Of a stretch of 64,000 nucleotides of DNA, positions 1-12,600 are shown one piece after another. The notes under the pieces were generated by a model. It was given only the letters and a program-made list of their open reading frames with translations, made no database searches and was not told where the DNA came from. The stretch is from the NCBI RefSeq assembly GCF_003369915.1, contig NC_046675.1, positions 9,052,001 to 9,116,000 on the forward strand, in the 5' to 3' direction. The stretch is from Drosophila miranda (lineage: Eukaryota; Arthropoda; Insecta; Diptera; Drosophilidae). Numbering within the stretch: the first letter of the stretch is position 1; each line of letters opens with the position of its first letter. A program made the position numbers and the translations under genes.

Positions 1-446
1 TCTGGCAGGACTACTTTCGATAATCTGCACCTCTGATTTTGTTCACACAATTTCAACTTTTGCCCCCCCAAGGGTATGCGACTCTTCGGCATGGGAAGGA
101 TGGAAGGAAGGAAGGCCTAACACATCACATCACATCACATCCCATTCCAGGCAGCGGCCTGCACTTGTTGCAACGCTTTGACGTTCACTTTGGCGGCCGC
201 TTAAAGCGCACCCCCTCGCTGCTCGTCTTGAGACGAAGACGCAGCTCAACTCAACTCCACTCGACTCGACTCGACTCACCTGTCCAACCCGACATGCACT
301 CGCATGTAAAGTCGCCGTCACCGTCAAGGCAAATTCCGCCATTTCGACAAGGATTCGGCGAGCATTCGTTGAGATCTGCAGAAAGTTAATGAGTTTGCTG
401 TTTCTGCCGTTTCGCCGTCTCTCCCGCCGCTGGGTAGATTACTCAC
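1..446. other. Ser intron 10, partial; no gene seen
   Basis: Non-coding sequence following the donor of Ser exon 10. It carries short direct repeats (CACAT and CTCGACT type) around 120-280. Two overlapping open frames here have no recognisable protein and are taken as chance. Confidence 0.7.
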
Positions 447-650
447 TGTGCTCGCAGAAGGTGCCGGTGTGGCCCACATGACATTTGCAGAAGGTCCCCA
501 CGTCGCTCATCTCGCAGCTGCCATGACCGCTGCAGGGCAGCCCGCTCGGTGTCGTCATGGTCGTTGTCGTGGTCGTTGTCCCCGCTGACGCTGCCGCTGA
601 CGCTGCTGCTGTCCCTGTCGCTATGCTGCTGACATTGGCAAAGCAGCCCT
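447..650 (-). CDS. Ser: Ser coding exon 10: rest of EGF10 with insert
   Basis: Encodes [13 protein letters not shown], an Ala/Ser/Thr-rich insert, then [20 protein letters not shown] through TFCEH, ending in the donor CACA|GTGAGT (phase 1). This is the last Ser exon visible. Bases 1-446 hold no continuation of the EGF series, so the next exon must be off the left edge. Confidence 0.95.
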
Positions 651-3600
651 CTGTTGAGAAGACATGATTAGGCTTATTATTGTAGAGCTGCGGCTAGGAT
701 CAGGGAATTTCTCGGCAAAAAGTGCGCCCAAGACAGGATTGATGGGCTTAATGACGTCTTCATGGGGACGAGAATCGGTTCCCATGGCCAAGAGGAAGAC
801 CTCCTTTAGGTCTATGTTCTACTCACCGTTGCAGGGCGGCTGCGAGCAGAGTGGACGCAACTGCTCGCAGTGCTTGCCAGCGCGATCCGGCGGACAGTGG
901 CAGTAGTAGCTGCCGGGCGTGTTCAGGCATCGTCCTTGGAGGCAGGGCGACGGCGTGCAGTGGTCCTTGGCCTCCTCGCAGAGCGAGCCCGAGTATCCCA
1001 GCGGACAGATGCAGTTGAATTTGCCAATCATGTCCACGCACTCGCCGCCGTTGCGGCACGGCGAGGTGGCACACTCGTCGATGTCCGTCTCACAGTCGCG
1101 TCCCGAGTAGCCGGGGCCGCAGGCGCACCGGTAGTCGTTCACCAGATCGATGCAGCTGGCACCGTTCTTGCACTGGCCCACGCAATCGTCAAGGTTCTCG
1201 GCACACGTGGCACCGCCCCAGCCCTCCAGGCACTGGCACGAAAAGGAGCCGGGCTCGTTGATGCATTCGCGGGCATTGATGCAGGGCCCAATCGTGGAGG
1301 CTGCATTCGAGGCGGCCACCGCACTGGTCAGCGCCGCCAGCAGAGCAGCCGAGCTGCTCAGATTGCTCCCAATGGCGGCGCTGGCCATGGTGGTCGTCAG
1401 CAGTGTGTTGGCCGAGACGGCCTGGGCCGCATGGGGAACCTCGCATTCGTTCACGTCCACCTGGCAGACATCGCCGCGCCACTCGGGCGGGCATTCGCAG
1501 CGAAAGCCACCGATTAGATCGACGCAAGTGCCACCATGCTCGCAGGGACCTCCGGCGCATTCGTCGATATCTGGGAACAGAGAAAAAAGAGAGGCAAACA
1601 GAGAGATTGGTTAAGTGCCATCCCCAGCTGAAGTGCAAATGTGTTGATTTTGTTGTTGAAGATGCTGCGGTGCCCACCATCGAGCAGGTGGTTCAGATCG
1701 GAGCCAGAGCCCCGACTTAAGCCCAAGCTCAAGCCCGAGTCATTGAACTGACGTGCGGATTGTTACGAGTATATGTATGGCCTATAAGTATTGGTAACCA
1801 GCGTCTGCGTGCCTGGCTTATCGGTTCCCTGAAATCTTTGGCTGGACGCTTCCTTCTTCTCATTCTTGGCTCAGCTGCTGCTGCTGCTGCTGCTGCTGCA
1901 CGCAACTCATTTGTTTGTTTTGTGGTAGGACTGATAAGAAGCGCCCCCAAAAAAGTTCTGACCCTTGGCATGCCATTAGCAAGGAATTCCCCATCTCGTC
2001 GGGAATTTAAGGTAAACTTTAAACTTTAATTAGTGCTTAAGAAATACAAAATTTAATTAGGCCAGTGCAAAAGGCCACAAAAGGTGGGGTATATTCCTGA
2101 TCTTCCCACGGAAAGGACTTCAATCAATTGGGGGTGCCACAAATTACACGCTCGCCGACGATCATCTCCTACTACCAATAACAATTGAAAGGGCCGTAAA
2201 TTACTTAGCAATCTTTCGCTTTTGGGAACGGCAACTCAATTAGCTTACAGCCTTATTGCATTGCATTGGCTGGCAAATAGTTTCTGGTGAATGTTTCCGT
2301 CGTGCTCCAATTGGAATGCAAAACCGAATCGAACCAAATTTGCGGGCCACCGTGCCACAACAGCAACAGCAACAGCAATCTTAATAAAAGAAACGGCAAC
2401 AAGCGGCAACAACAATACGAGTACTGACCGCCTGTGCGTGCTACGTTTCATTTCATTTCATTTCATTTCGCTACAGTCAAATGCGTGTGTGCTCAATTGC
2501 ATGATCGAGCGGCAACAGCAGCAGCAGCAGCAGCCGTGGCAGCAGCAACTAGCTTTGGCAACTGCTGCTGGCCAAGAGGAGCACCAGCTGGAGCTGGAGC
2601 TGTTTGCTGTTGCTGTGGCTGTGGCTAATCGCGTGCTGCAGAATAAAATTAAATCAAAACTCACTTATTTCGCATGTCGATCCCGTCCAGCCGGCCGCAC
2701 AGCCGCAAGTAAACTCCGCGGCCAGAGGCGTCAGTGGCAGGCCTGGGGAGGAGCCGAGGGCACCGCCGTTGCTGCTGCCATTCTGCGACTCCTGGCGCAG
2801 ATTGGCCAGGCTCCGTATTGAATTGCGACGGCTTATCGGCTTGCCCATGGAAGTGCTCATGCCACGCATGATGCGATACACTGGCGGTCGTGTTGCATTC
2901 ATCGGCTGCTAGTATTCGTAGAGAGAGAGAGGGAGAGAGAGAGAGCGAGGATAGACAGGCGGCGGGATATTAAATTATTTTATGGCACTGCGAAAATGTC
3001 TATAAATTGAGGGCTTACCTTGAGCGTACATGTGCCGCCATTGCGGCAGGGCTGTGTGGCACACGGATGCTCCACAATCTCGCACTGCTCGCCCGAGAGG
3101 CCCTCGGCACATGTGCAGCGATACTGATCCGGTGCGGTGTTCTCGCAGGTGCCGCCATGCTTGCAGGGTTCATGGGTGCCGCAGTAATTTAAATCTGTCG
3201 AGAGCAGAGCGAAAACTATGAAATATGTTCGGCCACGCTGTCCGGCCACAGCCCCGATATTATCGATGATGCTGATGCCTCCCATTCCCAGCCAGCTTCG
3301 GCCAGCATCGGCCAGATGTGCCTGGTAATTGCTTGGAGAGAGGTCACTTACCTTGATCGCACAGTATGCCACCCCAATTGGTGTCGCAGACGCACTTCCA
3401 GGCGCTGCCATTGCAGGAGCCATGCTTGCAGCCGGGATAGACCATGCACTCGTTGCACAACGGGCCCCGCCAGCCGGGTCGGCATCTGTGATCAGCGTCC
3501 AAGGAGGAGCCACAAAAAGGAAAAGAAGATGTGGAAAACGTTGATGATGAGTTGGGGCTGGGGTTGGGCACTAATTGAGCGTAGAGAACCCTAATGGGTT

Positions 3601-6600
3601 GGCCTAATTGGAAGGGAAGCAGGGGATTGGTCTCCTGGGGGGGGGTTATCCATAAAGGTTCAATCCGTATCTTGGGAAAACATTCGCCCCATCATTCATT
3701 TTTCGCAGACATTTCAATTTGGCCTGGGAACGCATTTGGCCAAAACCACCACCGAATTGGGTCACTTTGATCTTTGGCCTTGATGCATCAAATGCTAAAG
3801 TGGCCGACTAGTGGCTGCTGCCACTTCTACAATTGCTGTTCCTGGTGCGGCTCCTTCAGCTCCCAAGATTTTATCGCCGCAACACGCCAAAGTGCAGAGG
3901 GATCAAAGTTAAATTGCCCGGCCATCCAGTTATCGCCGCCAGCCGCCAACCAAGGTGCTAACTCTACAAGCTCCGGGCATGACGTTGCCGGCGATAGGAC
4001 AGTCGCCAGGCATGGGCCTCAGACTCCCAGTCTCCCGGCCTCCCAGCCCAACCGACAGTCGACAGTCGACATCGTTGTTCGATGTCCATAATTTATGATT
4101 TCATTAAAACAGCAGCCTGTTGTTATCTGTAAACGAATCTATTGCAAGCTCTCTTTCGACCTGGCTCGCAAATGGGCCAGCAACGTGCAAACAGCAAAGT
4201 AATTTTTCTTCTGGCTTATAATTGTTCCGCCAGAGAGCGGAAATCTCTGCGAGCAGATGCTTTGGACAGGCTCTTTTCTTTGATGGTTTCTAGGCCACAC
4301 TAATTATTGCTATTTAGAATCGGCACAGACACAGACACAGCCGCAGTTTGAGCCAGGACCAATGCCAGGGCCAGGGGAGATGCGGCGCAAGGAGCGCATC
4401 ATGATGCCAGCCAAGAAATGCAATCATGGCCGCTGGCTCACGTATTCTGTGTTACGCTGGAACATTAACAACGGCAACAACAACAACAACAACAACAGCA
4501 CTCCTGCTGCAGGAACACAAACGTTTTTTCGTGCCACAGCCGCCTGTGGATGTGGATGTGGCTGCGGCTGTGTCTGTGGCTCCATGTTGCAGCCGTCTGT
4601 GCATGACCATTCCATGGGGCGGGCAAAGGAGACGATCAGCATTGGCTATCGTGCGGGCGTTTGATTAGACTGAACTTGAGCACTGCTCCCCAGAGCTGGG
4701 ACTCTGGCTCTTGATTGCAGATTATATAGTTGGTTACAACTTTATAGCACTAACACTAGCCGCAAGGCTATTCGGGTTATCTCCCGATGGGCAGTTCCCG
4801 GGTGAGAACAATTTAATAAGGAATTGGATTCGGACTGGGAATAGGAATAGGAATGCGGAATCCGCTTCAGCTGGCGATTGATTAGGAGCCCGATTAGATC
4901 CAGGTACTGTACTGCTCTCCCATTCGATCTGTCTGGTAGATCATTTGCATCCGTTCATCTCATGTGAGAGAAACTCTGCCAGCTATTTCACACATCCGTT
5001 GATGGCTCACAAAAAAACAAGTGGCCCCCCCCTCCTGGAGCTATAGAACCCATTTCTCTGGCTGCCACTCTGATCGCATAAAAAGAAAACCACTCTGCTC
5101 TCTTGGGGCTGGCCATTATAACAGTGTGTCGATCCCCGATCCGTCCCGGCCCCATCTGCGGTGCCAGGGCCATTAAGCGACCCCAAAGTTGTTGGCCAGA
5201 TGCAAAAAGTGTCATAATCACATCGTTAAATGGGGGTTCAAGTGGAGAGTGGAGAGCGGAGAGTGGAGAGCGGAGTGTGTGGCATAATTACAATGTAGAA
5301 AACTTGACCACTTACTCGCATTCGCCGGGTCGATCACACTTGCCATGGACGGGATCACAGCCGGTCTTGCAGATGGCCTCCTCACAGTTGACGCCCTGCC
5401 AGCCATTGAGGCAGAGCTTCTGACCCTCTGAGCCGCAGGCATAGTGACCGAACTGATCGTCGCGCGGACGACAGAAGGTCGTGCAGGTCGTGTTGTAGTA
5501 GGTAACGGCGCATTGCACCCGGACGCGGTAGGTGATCCGAGCATTACGGCCGATGTGGTCCAGTGTCTTCCACTCCGGCGACGGCAGTATCACGCCCGAG
5601 TATGATGTTTCTTCAATTAACCTCTCCGCATCTGCATTTTTTGTGTGTGTGTGTTTTTTTTTTGTCGGATGGTATAGGATGGCATAGGATTGGATTGGAT
5701 GCATGACAATTGGTTGTTGTCGTCGTCGTCGGATTGGGATTCGGAGTTGTCGTCGTTGTTGGTGGCATCAACGTTGGCGTTCCAAAGCGGAGGAGTTGGC
5801 CATAGAGTGGAGAATGGAATACAGAGAATTTAGTTAGTTGTTGGCACCATTTTCAGTCTGCGGCTAACTGGCGTCGTCGCTGGCTCCTCCATTTGGCTAA
5901 TTAAGCCAAATGCCCGCCGGGTACGAGGCCTGCCTCGTCGACAAGCGCACAAGCCCACAATTGCCACCGCACTTACCTGGATAGGATGTGTTGTACATAT
6001 CCAACGCCTGCAGTATCAGCGTAAACGACTTCTGTAATTGAACAGAGAGAAAAAAGCAGAAAAAAATAACGAAATGAGTGGGGAAAATGCAACTTTAGTT
6101 TGGGGTTTTCAAGTTTGACTTTGCGTTGACGCTAATGGACAGTTTAATCTCAAGTCGCTTTCCGCTGACTGCTGCCCCAACCCCTTGCCCCATGCCCCAT
6201 GCAAATGAAGACAGCGCCTCCTCAACCAGCAAACAAACAAACAGACACAAACAAAGCGATCAGACAACGGACAAACAAACAGATACAAAAACGAAAAAAA
6301 GATCCAAGCAAAAAATACTTTAATTTCACGCAGGAGAGAAGACAAAGCCAGCCACGGTGGGGGCTCCTCCACTCCAAGACCTAGTCCAAGGCGGACTGGA
6401 CTTTCTAAACAGCAAGATCGCCTGGCCGTGTCCATGTCGATGTCCATGGCATTGCAATTGGCCAAAACGAAAATACAACAAAAAATTCCATTTTATTTTG
6501 ATACCCTTAATGGGGGGATATTAGGATTTTGAGCAGAGAAAGGTGGCATCGTTGAACCCATGAACTGCTGCGGGTATATGAGTATTATTGATCAACGTTC

Positions 6601-9600
6601 CTGCTTTTTTTTCTGCCTCTTTAAAGAGTATATAGATCCAAGATCTGTTGTTAAATGATCATTCGAAAAACTGTCTGTTTCTATAGAAAATTCTATCAAA
6701 AGCTGCTTCCAAAAAGAACCGCTATAGGACTGATCTATAGAGCACCAAAATCTGTTTGCTATAGCTATAGCTTCATTTGATCAAAGTTTTATCAACTAAT
6801 CTTTAAGAGTATCTAAGCTTCGACCCTGAATGGTGTCCTGCCTTTCCAGTTTAGATTTGTTTTGTTGTCGTAGTCGTAGAAGGTTGCTCCTCCTTTGCAT
6901 GGGCCCTATAAAAATTGAAGATTCGCCGTTTGTTGTAATTGCTTGGACTTGGAGCAGCCGTTGAAGATTTCGCGCTGGGCAAAAAGCAATTAAACGACGA
7001 CGTTGTCTGGGATGCCGCCGCTGGATGCCAGGAAATGCTCATTTAGCAGTGGGAGGCGGCCATGGAGAGACGGAGACTGCAACTGGAGGAGGGCAGAGAT
7101 CTGTTCCCATGTAATTGCCCTGGCGACGCGACACTAAATCAGTCCCAGGCAGACATTGGCTAATTGCAACAGCCAGAACAACTTGACACAGTTTGCAAAT
7201 CCATCCATCCATCCAGCCATCCGTCCGCAATTGATGACACTGCCCCACCGAGAGAGGGGATCGTCTCAAATTTCAATTCAATTTCCCCACCGTCGGATAC
7301 GTCGACATATCATTGTCATGCGAGTATTTGCTGTCATTTTGTGGGTCTGTTCCGGTGGCTCGAGCTAAAATCTAGCAGGCCAGCAGGAAGTTTATCAATT
7401 GAAAATGGCGTTGAATTTGGTTTTAGATTTCATCAAAACGAGAGCCAAACACGAGCCAATGGACAGATGCCTGGGATTAATGGAGAGCAACAATAGTTAA
7501 TATGGAAAATGGAACCCTTTATTTTGCCCAAAAATCAAGTAGCAATTATCGAGACAATCCTCAAGTCTCTCCGGATTGGCCACTGAACTGTTAACACAAT
7601 GTCAAGAACCTTGTCTCAGGTCCAAAACGAAAGCACTTTTGAGTAGAGAAACAAAAGCCTCGTATTCGTAGCATTTGTGGGGGCTGCAAAATGTATTGGA
7701 AGCGAAACTCAGTTTTATTTGGGCAGTCATTCATATTGATCTCTTGAGAGGGTAAAAAAGTGGAACAAGTCCCATCCCAAAAGAGGCACCACAAATTCCA
7801 CTCGAGAATGCTCAATGGTTGCGCACGCGCACTCCAAAAAGCCTCGAAAAAGCCAGTTGGAAAATATTGTCAAGTGAAACTCATTTGTTGTGGATTTTTC
7901 TGTTTGGCCTCCACAGCAGTTCCAATGTTTCAATGGAGCGGAGAGCCGAGGAGCCGAGGAGCAGGCCCTACACAAGATCTCTGGTGTTTGACAGTTACAT
8001 TGAAGGCTTGATGATGTTATGATGTTATGATGTATGTACCTCTACCACTACAAGTATTGTATATAGTCGCTGCTCGAGGGAACCAACTTCAGCTTCAAGT
8101 ATTTCCTAAGTCATGTTTATAAGTTTTAACATGCCATTCACTCAATCATCAGTCGAAAAAAAGAAGTCATTCAATAAAAAGTGGGACAATTGTTGGTCCC
8201 CAGTTCGGCAGCTCCGAAAAGAGAGACAGACTCTGTTTTCTTCAGGTGATTTTTTGAAGATTTTTCATGAGTTTGTGAAAGGCTTCTTGAGGGTGCCCTC
8301 GCCCTCTCCCCCCCCCTGATCGTCTGACTGTCTGTCAGTCTGTCTGTAGGCCCCAGTCCCAGTCCCAGCCCCAGTACCGTAGTATGCAGAATTTGCCACC
8401 AGCCAGGGCAAACATTTGCCAGGTTTCGTTTCGGCACCCAGTCGAAGTCGGAGTCGATGGAGTCCATGGGTCCAGCACATGTGTGGAGCATTTGAGCGCT
8501 CAGTGCTGGTGCTGGGCAAAAGGAAAAGCAAAAGATTAAAGCGAAACCAAAGCGAAGCGTAACGTATCGCCATCGCCATCGGCCGAGCGACAAGCGCGAC
8601 AAGGTAATGTTCCCACGAAACAGGTTGTCCGCACTTCAGGCCACGACTCGCGCGGCACAGGGGCACAGTCGGGGGCTCGATGGCGGTGGCAGGGGCACAG
8701 AACCAGCAACAAGGCAGAGACCCAAGCCCCAAACCCAAGACGAAGACCCAGACCAAGACCCAAGACTCTGACGCATGCCCGTTCCACAGCGACTGACTCA
8801 ACACCACCTCCGCGTCTCCGCGTCTCCTCCTCTCCACCAACACCACAGGGAGACCTGCCTAATGTAAACGACGGCGCATGCGCATGCCAACGTTAGCGTC
8901 AACAGCGACTGCGGCTGCGCATTCAACTGCCTTTGGCATTAGTTTTGGGCCGGGCCAAGGCGTGTAATTGTTAGCCAAGTTAGCTCCGCAAGAACACAGC
9001 AGAATAGCCAGATACTCGAACAAAACTTTAATTCAATTCCGCGACTACAAGCCACCCCAGTCAGGTTACATTTTTTACCTTAACCGAGTTAATGTCCCCC
9101 ACACACACAGAACAGAACAGAACGGAGCACAGATCGCTTGGGCCACGTTTATTCTGTATTCTGTATGCTGTATGCTGTGTTGGTATTTTCACAGTTCTTG
9201 TTCGCTTTATTTCTTACCATTTTGGCAGTCATAAGCCCGCATTATGCTCACTTAATTAACCGAAAGCCGCTTAGGAGCCGGCCAAGAAGTGAGGGAAAAA
9301 TATAAAACATGAAACACAATTTTTAATTGCTTTTTTTCGGCTACCGACTGGAGAATCTATACAGCAGAAGGGCTATATGGTGCTGAAGATGAATAAAATG
9401 GCATAAAAAGATGCTCTCGAATGGTCAACAGAATTAAGCCGATTTTCACGCCAGATTATAGCTCAAAAGCTTGGAATTTTTGGCCACAGGAAGTGTCCCA
9501 AAAAAAAGAGAGAGAGAAATTCTGAACACCCCCTCCTTGATAGATGATATATCCCTCGAATGTGTGGATATTCTTATCACTGCAAGTCGCGGCACGGGCT

Positions 9601-12600
9601 GGCAGCTCATTCACATTTCTGCTGCCGGCTCGGGCTTATCGCTTCGCTCCGCTCTGGTGCTCTCCAGGCGGAACCGAGACCCGAGACCCGAGACGGTACC
9701 CCTCTAACTAGACCCACAGCGAAAATGAGAGCTCGAAATAGCTCGTGCCAAAAGCGTGCGTTTGCATTTGGTTAGAGAGCACGAGTGGCAGAGAGGGGAT
9801 AACGAAGCGAACCGAAACGAAGCGGAGGATAAGTAATAGACTAGACCAAACTTACCGTCCATCGAAATGTAAAGGGTAACACAATGGCTCCCACACCCGG
9901 ATCGCTGAGCACAAAGCTGGAGCCGCCCAGTATCTTGGTGGTGGAGTTGCCAAACGAGCAGCCCGTCGATATGCTGGCACCCTGCTCCGTGGTCTGGTAC
10001 TCCTTCAGGCACAGCCGGAATGCCGTTGTGCATGGTGAGCAGCCTGCAAGAGGAAGAACATTGGTTCATGCTTTATCATATGCTCGTCGTAAGTACTATA
10101 TAGAGTCGTGTAGATGTATGTACAAAGTTCGTTGTCGGAGATTGCATAATTACTCTGAATTAAAAACAAAAAAATATGAAACAAAAGAATGCAAATTCTG
10201 ATAGAAGCGAGGCAAAAGACCTTGACCGCCTCTTTTTTTTGGGACAGATAAGCATTATACTCCATGTATTAGAATGAAGATAGCATTTAAGGAATGAAGT
10301 AATACTCGTATAGAATATAGAACTGTTCTGGTTTTACTTTCTGTGCGATGTTTTAGCAAAAATTTGATCTATATTTTAAGATCTCTAAAGAGTAAGGGGC
10401 TAGAGAAGAGGTAATAAAGAATACAGAATATGGAGAGGAAACCTCAACAAAACCCAAGTGAATTCTTCTAGATGTTGTGCAATTTTGTTATGTGATATTT
10501 AAGTAAAGTTAAGGCAGGATAAATCCATAAAGTTGGTAAAGGAAATGCATTGAAAATTCCACAGAAAGCCATCAACATCTTGTAAGCAATTTTCGGAGAA
10601 AGTAAAAGCTCTTTAATCTTTAATAATTAAGACAAAATATACTTTCAGTTAAAGAATTTCTTTTATTGAGATCTCAAACTTACCCGTCGTTTTGGTGGCC
10701 CTCAGTTCTGGGGGCATGCCGCAGCAGTAGCCGCTCAGCAGATGGCTGTTGGTATTTGAGATTTCTAATATTTCCAGCTCAAAGTTACCAGCTGCGGATA
10801 TCTGTAAGACAGAGAGAAGAAACATGATTATCGAATGGTCACAGAAGGGAAACAAGATTATCGAATCGCTGGTAAATCATCGGGTTGGGGTTCGGGCTCG
10901 GAAACAAGCGAACAAATCCAATCCCCAAATCGTTCGAATCAATCATGGCCTAAAATAGGTGAATCCCAGAGGCATTCCCAGCTGGATTTCCTCCCCCCCA
11001 AACTCCAACACCAACTCTGTAAATCGAATAATATGCTCAACACTTTATGGATCTGATCGGATCGTATCGGATCTGCCAGCTCTTTTGCCGGGGCTGGGGC
11101 TCTAAAAAGCTAATAAGCCACCTAGGGCGCTCTGATTGGGTTCCGCGGTAGAGGTTTTAATTAAAAACACAAAAAATGGTATGGCATGGTGGATGGGGGG
11201 AATACTACTCGCGTACAAGAGGTGAAAATCAGAAATAGACATTGGAGTTTTTGGTTAGGCAAATGAAAGGAGCGTTTTGATAAATCTAGCAGCAAATGAA
11301 ACACGAAAATAATGAGAAATATTTTCCAAACACAAAAGCCCCGCTTAACTGTACTGAAGACTGGAGTGGAGTGGAGTGGAGTGTGGACCAATCCAGCATT
11401 TCGGCTCACTTAATCAAACGAGATATCCAACAGTTTGTATAATTTAGAATGCCTTTGTCTGCCGTCAGCAGAGGCAACGGGAGGGGAGGAAGCCGGTTGG
11501 CAGAGAGAGGACCTGAATATTGCAGTGGAAATTGTGGTGCTCTGGCCACAAATCAAAAGCCTATCGATACGAGCATTTGCCATAAAATTAATAACACATT
11601 AGATCGCCGCGGCACTCGCACGGGCTCCAAGACGCTTCTGATAAATGGTGCATAAAGTTTAACTATTCTCAGGCAAATCGCTTATCATAATTTAGCCGCC
11701 AAGAACTCCTAGGAACTGGCCAAGTGGAAGCTGCTGCATCTGAATCTGGAAGCTGCGTCCTCCTCCGAACATCAACTTTGTATTTTTAAGGCCTCTACCG
11801 AGAGGCCTCTGCTTCTGCTTCGTGAAAAATATGCTAATGAAAACTTTTAGGCCTGGACTTCTGGCTTTTATGGTTTCATATTTCAGTAAATTTATTGTCA
11901 TTGGCTTTGGTAGCTGGCAGTGTTGATAAGTTTATTAGAAATAAATTGCAATTTAGCCATGCGGCCGGCCCGGCTAACGGCATTAGCCAGTTTAGTTCGA
12001 GCCAAAGTCGTCGCCGTTGCCATAGTCGTAGCTGAGCCGTAGCCTGCACCTGCACCTGTGCACCTTGTGCCTCAACAACAACAAAAAAAAACCAAAACTT
12101 CTTCCAGCTCTCGGCTCCCAGCTCCATCTTGAGGCTCCATCTCGAAGTTGATGTGGCCGGCCAGCCGCATGCATTGTTGATCATGCCATAGATCAATCAA
12201 ATGCAACTGGTTGCTCCTCTAAACCCTCCTGCACTACCTCTACCTCTGCTCTGCCTGTTCTTTGGTTTCTTTTAGCGTTTTCATGTGAGATTTCCTTTTG
12301 TTTGGCCAAGACTCCGACTCTGGGGCTGATTGGATTCTTGATCGAGAGATCTGTTGGCCGGTGAACCGGTTTCAGGCCTGCTTACTATTTATTTATCACA
12401 TTTCTTTTGGGAACTCTTCATTCATGAGGCAAGTGCAGCTGCTTCTGCCTCTTGGGCTCTGGGCTCTGGGCCCTGGATGCATCCGCTAATATTCGAGACA
12501 AACTTTTGACGTAATCAATTCGATTAGATAAAGCCCCTCCATGGCCCCCGAAAATGCTAAAGGAATTAGTGATGCGGCGCCACATGTAAACAGGTCGCTT

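Noticed and set aside
8171..8846. Overlapping long minus-strand open frames in Ser intron 3
   Set aside because: Built from GGGACTGGG/CTTGGT-type low-complexity DNA, open in several frames at once, and no recognisable domain or splice fit to Ser.
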